DNA of 11,664 nucleotides from JBGSWC01 sp041752635 (GTDB lineage: Bacteria > Planctomycetota > Planctomycetia > Pirellulales > Lacipirellulaceae), in contig JBGSWC010000452.1 of the NCBI GenBank assembly GCA_041752635.1, forward strand, positions 1 through 11,664. Reading direction: 5' to 3'. Position 1 is the first letter of the stretch; each line of letters starts with the position of its first letter. The translations under genes were made by a program, and so were the position numbers. The notes below the pieces were generated by a model. The model was not told the DNA's origin. It saw nothing but the letters and a program-made list of their open reading frames with translations, and made no database searches. Of the stretch, positions 6,445 through 11,664 are shown piece after piece.

Positions 6445-8463
6445 ATGTCGGTCACCTCACACCATCTCGATGCCACTTCGGACAGCGTTTATCGCGAGCT
6501 CGATGACGTGCTCGACGCATGCACGACGCTAGCAAGGCGACCGCAGTCAGCGGCTGAGTTCTATCAGACGCTTGCACCGCTCATCTATACTGCGCTGTCG
6601 GCTGAGAGCGTTTGTGTCTGGCAAAGCGACGATCCTCGGCGGCAACGTGCCATGGCGGCTGTTGGTCGCGTCGCACAGCCCGACGCCACTTTGACACGAG
6701 AACGCCTCGAACAGGTGCTGGCCGACGCTCCGCGCGATCGCATCAGCGAAGCGAACACTGCCAATGGGTCACACGTGTTTGTGCTGCCGGTGTCGCCGCG
6801 CGATTGGCTCGGTGAAGGTTGGGACTCGAATGCGATGACGAGCGATCGTAATTGGTCGCACATCGCGATTGAAGTCGGCGGCGACTTGCCTCCGTCGACC
6901 TATCTTGCGACCTTCGATTTTTGCATGACGCTAGCGAACATCGCGGCCGAGTTTCACGCCCGACTCCAATTCGCCAACCGACAATCGGAACAGCGCGAGT
7001 TCGGGCAGCTTGCCGCCATCGCCCAGCATGCCGGCAGCACGCTCGATCTCGAAAAAGTCACCAGCATCATCGCCAACGAAGGTCGCCGGCAGCTCGGCGA
7101 GTGCGACCGGCTAAGCGTGTTCACCGTCACTGGCGGCCGTGCTCGACTCGCGTCGACCAGCGGACTCGATCGGGTCGACCGCCGAAGTCGGGCGGTGGCC
7201 GACATGCAGCGACTCGCTACGAAGTGCCTGCGTTGGAACGCTCCGCTGGTCTTCGGCGAAGCATGTGACGATTCACCTCCTGAGCTGACCGACGAGCTGG
7301 CCCAGTATGCCGACCGCCACGATGTGCGGCATTTGGTGTTGGTGCCCATTACGCTCCACAGGGCCGAGGGGGACGCGGCGACGCTTGGCTTGCTGCTCGC
7401 CGAGCAGTTCACCGCCACGCCAATCGCCCGCGATCGGGTACAGGAATTAGCGACAGTCGTCGCCCCGGCAATGCTTGCAGCGAGCACACTCAGCCGCATT
7501 CCATTGGCCCAGTCACTCGCCAAGCTATCGGTGCTGGCGCGACCCCGTGTCGCAACCAAGCTGCTCATGGTAGCGGCGTTGATCGTAGGCGTTTTGGCAA
7601 CCCTGATATTTGTCGAGCGTCCTTTTCGTATTCGTGCGACCGGTGAACTAGTGCCCGTTGAGCGGAGCCAAGTATTCGCGCCGCACGACGGCATTGTCGA
7701 ACGGGTCGTCGTCGAGCATGGCAGCGTCGTTGCCGAGGACGATGTGCTGTTGGTGCTGAAAGACCCCGAACTCGACTTGGCCGAGTCGGAACTCGTTGGC
7801 GAGCGAGCGACACTCACCAGTCAGCTTGCCTCGCTACGTGCCACTCGGCTGGGACTCGCCGGCGATCGCGAGAACAACGTTGCGCGTTATCGACTATCGG
7901 CCGAAGAAGCGACCATCGAGCTAAAGCTCGCGAGTCTCGCCGAGCGCGAAAAGCTGCTCGCCTCACAGCGCGAGTCGCTCACTGTGCGGAGTCCCCGCGC
8001 GGGGCAGATACTCACCTGGCAAGTCGCCGACCGGCTCGCTCGCCGACCGGTCGAGCGTGGGCAGGCCTTGTTGCTTGTGGCCGACACCGAGGCAGGTTGG
8101 CAACTTCACATCGATGTTCCCGACGACCGTATTGGCTACGTCGAACAAGCGATTGCTGCCAATCGACTCACCATTGACTATCAACTTGCGGCCGCCAACG
8201 GACAACACGACCAACAATTTAGCAAGGCCACGCTGGTGAGCCTTGCCGAGCGGGCCAGCGAACACGAAGACTCACTTGGCAACACAAACACGACGATTGA
8301 ACTCGTTGCGGCTCCCGTCGACGACACGCGAGCCGAGTTGCAAACAGCCGCGTTACGTCCCGGAGGCTCCCTCCGCGCGCGACTCGACTGCGGAGAACGC
8401 TCGCTTGGTTTTGTGTTGTTCCACGAACTGGGTCGCCGGATTCGCGATTGGTGGAGTCTTTAG
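6445..8463 (+). CDS. GAF-domain / HlyD-like membrane-fusion protein
   Basis: A 672-residue fusion of a cytoplasmic sensor-like half with a periplasmic adaptor half. Residues about 30-175 look like a degenerate GAF-like region; about 185-352 is a clearer GAF domain (EFGQLAAIAQHAGSTLDLEKV, later HLVLVPITLH and LGLLLAEQ). One membrane span follows at about 373-391 (LLMVAALIVGVLATLIFV). After it comes the HlyD pattern: RATGELVPVE, DGIVERVVVEHGSVVAEDDVL (first lipoyl-like half), a coiled-coil hairpin (about 436-500, rich in Glu/Leu/Ala/Arg), VRSPRAGQILTW (second lipoyl half), then a beta-barrel with HIDVPDDRIGYVEQ. The topology implies that GAF faces the cytoplasm and the adaptor faces TolC. First gene of a plus-strand operon with two further adaptor-bearing genes. 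GAF domains often bind cyclic nucleotides or other small ligands; no ligand can be named here. Confidence 0.85.
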   Translation: MSVTSHHLDATSDSVYRELDDVLDACTTLARRPQSAAEFYQTLAPLIYTALSAESVCVWQSDDPRRQRAMAAVGRVAQPDATLTRERLEQVLADAPRDRISEANTANGSHVFVLPVSPRDWLGEGWDSNAMTSDRNWSHIAIEVGGDLPPSTYLATFDFCMTLANIAAEFHARLQFANRQSEQREFGQLAAIAQHAGSTLDLEKVTSIIANEGRRQLGECDRLSVFTVTGGRARLASTSGLDRVDRRSRAVADMQRLATKCLRWNAPLVFGEACDDSPPELTDELAQYADRHDVRHLVLVPITLHRAEGDAATLGLLLAEQFTATPIARDRVQELATVVAPAMLAASTLSRIPLAQSLAKLSVLARPRVATKLLMVAALIVGVLATLIFVERPFRIRATGELVPVERSQVFAPHDGIVERVVVEHGSVVAEDDVLLVLKDPELDLAESELVGERATLTSQLASLRATRLGLAGDRENNVARYRLSAEEATIELKLASLAEREKLLASQRESLTVRSPRAGQILTWQVADRLARRPVERGQALLLVADTEAGWQLHIDVPDDRIGYVEQAIAANRLTIDYQLAAANGQHDQQFSKATLVSLAERASEHEDSLGNTNTTIELVAAPVDDTRAELQTAALRPGGSLRARLDCGERSLGFVLFHELGRRIRDWWSL

Positions 8464-8464
8464 T

Positions 8465-8521
8465 TCAGTTTTCAGTCGTTAGTTGTCAGTGCTCAGTCAT
8501 CAGTTATCAGTTGTCAGTCCA
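8465..8521. repeat. Eight-unit 7-bp-period repeat (TCAGNNN)
   Basis: CAGT begins at 8466, 8473, 8487, 8494, 8501, 8508 and 8515, and a TAGT variant fills the one missing slot at 8480, so the period of seven is unbroken over eight units. It begins one base after the stop codon of the GAF/HlyD gene (8461-8463) and is followed directly by palindrome copy B. It resembles in style the heptanucleotide tandem repeats described in cyanobacteria, but the sequence core is its own. Confidence 0.75.
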
Positions 8522-8522
8522 T

Positions 8523-8547
8523 AGCCGACGAGCTACGCCTCGTCGGA
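8523..8547. repeat. Palindromic repeat copy B
   Basis: CCGACGAG (8525-8532) and CTCGTCGG (8539-8546) form a perfect 8-bp stem around the loop CTACGC. It is preceded by TAG and matches copies A (4093-4116, reversed) and C (9473-9495). It sits inside the export operon, 27 bp before the start of the second adaptor gene, so it could form an intercistronic mRNA hairpin. Confidence 0.7.
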
Positions 8548-8573
8548 GTGCCTCGTTTCAGTTTTGTTTTCTC

Positions 8574-9437
8574 ATGCGAATTCTCTTCGTTGCTATTCTT
8601 CTGCTCGTTGTTACGGACCACTGCCACGCGCAAGCCATCACGATCGAATCGGCCGTTGTGAAGTTGCTCGACGAAGCGGAACTCGCCACCCAAGAGGCGG
8701 GACTGCTCACCCGAGTGTTGGTGACCGAGGGCCAGCGAGTCCGACGCGGCGAAGTGCTCGCCACCGTCGACAGCCGACAAGCCGAGCTAATCGAAGCAGC
8801 AGCAAAGATAGAGCTTGCCCTTGCCCAAGCCGAAGCCGAAAACGACGTGGCGATTCGCTTTGCCGAGAAAGCTCGCGAAGTGGCCGAGGCCGAGCTGGCG
8901 CGATCGCAAGATTCGATCGCACAATTCCCCAAGAGCATTTCGCAGTCGCAGCTCGATGTCGAAAGCCTGACGGTCCAGAAACTGATGCTCGAGATCGAAC
9001 AGGCTCAACACGAGCGTGCACTCAATAAGCTTCGCGTCGCGGCCAAAGAGACCGAACTGCGCGCCGCGCGCCTCGACGCCCAGCGTCGCCAAATCGAATC
9101 GCCGATCGATGGAACGGTAGTCGAAGTTCGCGCCAGCGTTGGCGAGTGGGTCGAACCGGGCGAGAGCCTCGTCCGCGTGGTGAGCATCGACCGGGTGAAG
9201 GTCGAAGGCTTCGTCACCGCGAGCGACGCCGCGACGCTCGCCATCGGCGGAAAAGCAAGTTTGCAGGTGCCAAACAGCCAGTTGTCCTTTACAGGCAAAC
9301 TGGCCTTCGTGAGCCCCGAAATCGACCCCATCAATAACCAAGTCCGCGTGTGGGCAGAGGTTGAGAATCTGAAGTCGGAGAATGGTCAAATGGCACTGCG
9401 GCCGGGTGAGTCGGTGACGCTACGTTTGGGAGAGTAG
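8574..9437 (+). CDS. Small periplasmic HlyD/RND-type membrane-fusion adaptor
   Basis: A 287-residue exported adaptor protein that would bridge an inner-membrane component to the TolC-like channel. The start at ATG 8574 is preferred because it opens a signal peptide (ILFVAILLLVV, cleavage near H-A/Q-A at 18-21). The frame stays open upstream to 8448, but that stretch translates the heptad array and palindrome and overlaps the previous gene. Domains: first lipoyl-like half about 36-66 (TEGQRVRRGEVLATVD), a long Ala/Glu/Arg-rich coiled-coil hairpin about 67-170, second lipoyl half at 174-202 (IESPIDGTVVEV), then a beta-barrel (VKVEGFVTASDAATL) and a short membrane-proximal end with NNQVRVWAEVEN. 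The N-terminal half is shorter than in AcrA-type proteins. It lies 110 bp after the GAF/HlyD gene and 126 bp before the M50 gene, all on the same strand, consistent with an operon. Confidence 0.87.
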   Translation: MRILFVAILLLVVTDHCHAQAITIESAVVKLLDEAELATQEAGLLTRVLVTEGQRVRRGEVLATVDSRQAELIEAAAKIELALAQAEAENDVAIRFAEKAREVAEAELARSQDSIAQFPKSISQSQLDVESLTVQKLMLEIEQAQHERALNKLRVAAKETELRAARLDAQRRQIESPIDGTVVEVRASVGEWVEPGESLVRVVSIDRVKVEGFVTASDAATLAIGGKASLQVPNSQLSFTGKLAFVSPEIDPINNQVRVWAEVENLKSENGQMALRPGESVTLRLGE

Positions 9438-9457
9438 GCAGAGGGCAGGGGGCAGTT
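9437..9457. repeat. Three-unit 7-bp-period repeat (GGCAGNN)
   Basis: GGCAG starts at 9437, 9444 and 9451, exactly seven apart. The first G is the last base of the TAG stop codon of the second adaptor gene. It precedes palindrome copy C, repeating the stop-array-palindrome order seen at 8461-8547. Confidence 0.5.
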
Positions 9458-9472
9458 TCAATTTTCTACCTA

Positions 9473-9495
9473 TAGCCGACGAGCTTCGCCTCGTC
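9473..9495. repeat. Palindromic repeat copy C
   Basis: TAGCC then GACGAG (9478-9483) and CTCGTC (9490-9495), pairing over 6 bp around the loop CTTCGC. It differs from copy B by one base in the loop and by loss of the outermost stem pairs at its right end. It lies between the second adaptor and the M50 gene. Confidence 0.65.
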
Positions 9496-9506
9496 ACAGC
9501 AAACCT

Positions 9507-9527
9507 CATCAACCATCAACCATCGCA
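9507..9527. repeat. Three-unit 7-bp-period repeat (CATCAAC)
   Basis: CATCAAC at 9507-9513 and 9514-9520 is followed by the variant CATCGCA at 9521-9527. It shares the period of seven with the other intergenic arrays but has a different core. It sits 37 bp before the likely start of the M50 gene. Confidence 0.45.
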
Positions 9528-9563
9528 TTTTTTCTCTAGTCACTCGACTGTTGGCCTCTCGAT

Positions 9564-11664
9564 TTGACAGCAAAGCATTACAATTTGGCCTTTCGCACTC
9601 GCGCCGACGTGCTGGCGTCGGGGGTGTGGCGCGCCGAGTCGGGCACGTGGGTCGTAGGCGACCCGCTCTCGCTCGAACATTTTGAACTGACGCGCGAGCA
9701 GTGGTTCGTTGCCCAGCAACTTTCCGGCACAACTTCGCTCGACACGTTACGCCGCGAGTTTGAGAAGGCGTTCGCACCCGATCGCGTCGAACTGGCCGAG
9801 TTGTGGCACCTCGTGGGCGAACTGCATCGCCGGGGTATAGTGGTCGCAACCGGGCCAGGGCAAGCCGAGGCGTTTGCCACCAGGCGCGGCGAGCAGCGGT
9901 CTGCGAGTTGGCGGTGGGGCTGGCTACAGGTGCTCGCATGGCGGCTGCCAGGGTTCGCTCCGCAAGGAGCGATCGATTTTCTTTATCCATTCGCGCGACC
10001 GCTGTTGAGTCGACTGGGGTTTGCGGCTTCCGGTTTACTAATCGTGCTCGCGGTCGGGCTGGTGGCGACGCGGTTCGATCAGTTTGGTGAGCGATTGCCC
10101 ACGGTGAGCGCATTGTGGACTCCCGAATTCATGTGGGCCGCCATCGCGACCATCTGCGTTGTGAAAGCGCTACACGAACTGGGGCATGCGCTGGTCGCCC
10201 GCCACTTGGGTGTCGATGTGTCAGAAATCGGCATAATGCTACTTTGTGGCATGCCGACTCTCTATTGCGATGTGAGCGGCGCGTGGAGACTTCCACGTCG
10301 GCGCGATCGCATGGCGATCTCGGCCGCTGGTATCGCTGTCGAAATGCTGCTGGCCGCGATGGCATGTTTTGTGTGGTGGTTCGCAAGGCCTGGAGTTGTG
10401 CAAACGCTGGCGCTCTGTGTCATGTCGTTCGCGTCAATCGGCACGCTTCTCGTCAATGGCAATCCGCTGTTGCGGTACGATGGATACTATCTGCTCAGCG
10501 ACATTACCGGAGTGAGCAACCTGTGGCAACGCTCGCGCGACGCGCTGCGGCAGTGGACCATTGGCTGGCTCCGCAAACCACTGCCGGGCCAACAACTCGA
10601 ACGACGCGAGTCGCCCTGGCTGGCACTGTATGGTGGTGCGTCGCAGGTCTACTTGACGATTTTGTTGGGCTCGATCGCGCTGGTCGCCTGGCGGACGCTC
10701 GCCCCCCGCGACCTCGATGTGCTGGCCTATGGAGCCGGCACCCTTTTGGTGGCGGCAACCGTGGTATCGCCGATCCGTCGCTTGACTCAGACACTACGTA
10801 ACCCGCTCGCGCGGCGACGTGTTCGCTGGATTCCGGCGGGCCTATCTCTGGTGTTTGCGACGGCGCTTGCCGCCAGTGTTTGGCAGTGGCCGATCCGTCA
10901 TCGCATCGATTGTCCCGCGCGAGTCGAACTTTCGGAAAGCGAAGAGGTCGTCGCCACACTCGCCGGACGACTAGTATGGGCCGTCGAACCACACTCGCAC
11001 GTTTACGAGGGAGACACCATCGCTCGACTGTTGAGCGATCATGTCGAGCTCGACGTGCAAGCGGCGGCGAGTGAACTTGCGCTTGCCGAACTGAAATTAC
11101 AACAGCTTCAGCAACTGCGGCCGCACGATGCGGAAGCGGCTGCACAGATACCCACGGCCGAGTCGCAAGCCTCCGCGGCGCGCACGAGGCTCGGGCGGGT
11201 GAAAGCGGAATCGGCTCGTTTGACGATTACCGCACCAAGTGCAGGAAAGGTGCTGAAGCCAGCGGCCCGCGATGATTTAGCCGAGTCGTTGACGCTCGCC
11301 ACCTGGAATGGCACACCGCTCGATTCGTCGAACGAGGGGGCATGGATCGAACCGGGCGACACACTGGCTATCATTGCCCGCGAGGACCGGCGCGAGGTAA
11401 GGCTCGGCATCGCGGAGCGCGAAGTGCAACGGGTGGCCGAGCGGCAGCCGGTGCGGCTCGCGCTCGAAGCGATGCCCAATCGAATCCTGACTGGCACAAT
11501 CGTGTCGATTTCGAAGGTCGCAGCGAGCCAAGGTTCGGAGAGCCACGTCGCGGGGAGCAGCCACGCCGATAATGACACACGCTGGCGAACGAGCCTTGTC
11601 GACCAGCTCGCCGATCAGGCCCGCTATGAAGCGGTCGTCGAGCTTGACGAGCCTGACGACGGGC
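9564..11664 (+). CDS. M50 zinc metalloprotease with PqqD-like N-domain and HlyD-like C-terminal arm (partial, runs off right edge)
   Basis: The frame opens after a TAG at 9537 and continues to the window edge, 700 codons from the likely TTG start at 9564 (no ATG is available before conserved sequence; TTG 9585 is an alternative). Residues about 10-95 form a PqqD-like winged-helix region (VVGDPLSLEHFEL, TSLDTLRREF, LHRRGIV). A multi-span membrane part begins near 153. The site-2-protease core is complete: HELGH at 204-208 supplies two zinc histidines and the catalytic Glu205, and NPLLRYDGYY at 300-309 holds the third ligand Asp306. Further spans end near 440. A periplasmic adaptor arm then follows: lipoyl-like half about 455-490 (HVYEGDTIARLL), short coiled coil, TITAPSAGKVL (554-564), and barrel strands to the edge. 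Family knowledge says such proteins cleave or process membrane-bound peptides and often travel with exporters. Here it likely docks on the TolC-like channel. Confidence 0.88.
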   Translation, partial: MTAKHYNLAFRTRADVLASGVWRAESGTWVVGDPLSLEHFELTREQWFVAQQLSGTTSLDTLRREFEKAFAPDRVELAELWHLVGELHRRGIVVATGPGQAEAFATRRGEQRSASWRWGWLQVLAWRLPGFAPQGAIDFLYPFARPLLSRLGFAASGLLIVLAVGLVATRFDQFGERLPTVSALWTPEFMWAAIATICVVKALHELGHALVARHLGVDVSEIGIMLLCGMPTLYCDVSGAWRLPRRRDRMAISAAGIAVEMLLAAMACFVWWFARPGVVQTLALCVMSFASIGTLLVNGNPLLRYDGYYLLSDITGVSNLWQRSRDALRQWTIGWLRKPLPGQQLERRESPWLALYGGASQVYLTILLGSIALVAWRTLAPRDLDVLAYGAGTLLVAATVVSPIRRLTQTLRNPLARRRVRWIPAGLSLVFATALAASVWQWPIRHRIDCPARVELSESEEVVATLAGRLVWAVEPHSHVYEGDTIARLLSDHVELDVQAAASELALAELKLQQLQQLRPHDAEAAAQIPTAESQASAARTRLGRVKAESARLTITAPSAGKVLKPAARDDLAESLTLATWNGTPLDSSNEGAWIEPGDTLAIIAREDRREVRLGIAEREVQRVAERQPVRLALEAMPNRILTGTIVSISKVAASQGSESHVAGSSHADNDTRWRTSLVDQLADQARYEAVVELDEPDDG

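Noticed and set aside
6954..7817. 287-codon minus-strand open frame
   Set aside because: Ser/Arg/Thr-rich low-complexity translation, antisense to the GAF/HlyD gene, no recognisable domain.
8465..8521. Possible CRISPR array
   Set aside because: The 7-bp units are far too short and have no unique spacers of protospacer length.
8448..8573. Upstream extension of the second adaptor gene to ATG 8448
   Set aside because: It would translate the heptad array and palindrome, overlap the previous gene, and hide the signal peptide that begins at 8574.
10115..10801. 228-codon plus-strand open frame starting with ATG
   Set aside because: Out of frame with the M50 protease, whose HELGH and NPLLRYDGYY motifs lie in the other frame over the same bases.

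Overview
The window looks like chromosomal DNA of a planctomycete, probably of the Pirellulales type. The evidence is a planctomycete-type c-type cytochrome domain joined to leucine-rich repeats, a DUF1569 (DinB-like) protein, a small membrane protein opening with an N-P-F-Q-P motif, weak or absent Shine-Dalgarno sites, moderately high GC, and a TolC / HlyD / M50-peptidase gene set of the kind I associate with this phylum. No tRNA, rRNA, CRISPR array, transposase or phage gene was seen.

Left part (1-4150): an unlinked set of housekeeping and accessory genes. On the minus strand, running off the left edge, is the N-terminal half of a family-4 glycosyltransferase (GTG start near 491). It is followed by a divergent small membrane protein (522-917), a DUF1569 protein (minus, 969-1451), and a secreted cytochrome c / LRR / coiled-coil protein (minus, 1538-2665). 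About 540 bp without a gene then hold a candidate promoter, a GTCATTCCC palindrome and a 126-bp inverted-repeat structure (2960-3085). Next comes an Fpg/Nei-family DNA glycosylase whose expected ATG reads AGG (3206-4069).

Right part (4150-11664): an envelope export cassette. A 694-aa TolC-like outer-membrane protein (minus) is divergent from three plus-strand genes: a GAF-domain/HlyD fusion anchored in the inner membrane, a small exported HlyD-like adaptor, and a large M50 metalloprotease with a PqqD-like N-terminal domain and an HlyD-like C-terminal arm, cut by the right edge. Together they could form a trans-envelope channel in which a membrane-embedded zinc protease, not a visible ABC or RND pump, sits at the inner-membrane end. 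No pump ATPase or substrate gene is inside the window.

Intergenic gaps carry an unusual layer of short repeats: strict 7-bp-period arrays at four sites, and three copies of a CCGACGAG/CTCGTCGG hairpin. In both gaps of the export operon a heptad array begins at or just after the stop codon and is followed by the hairpin.
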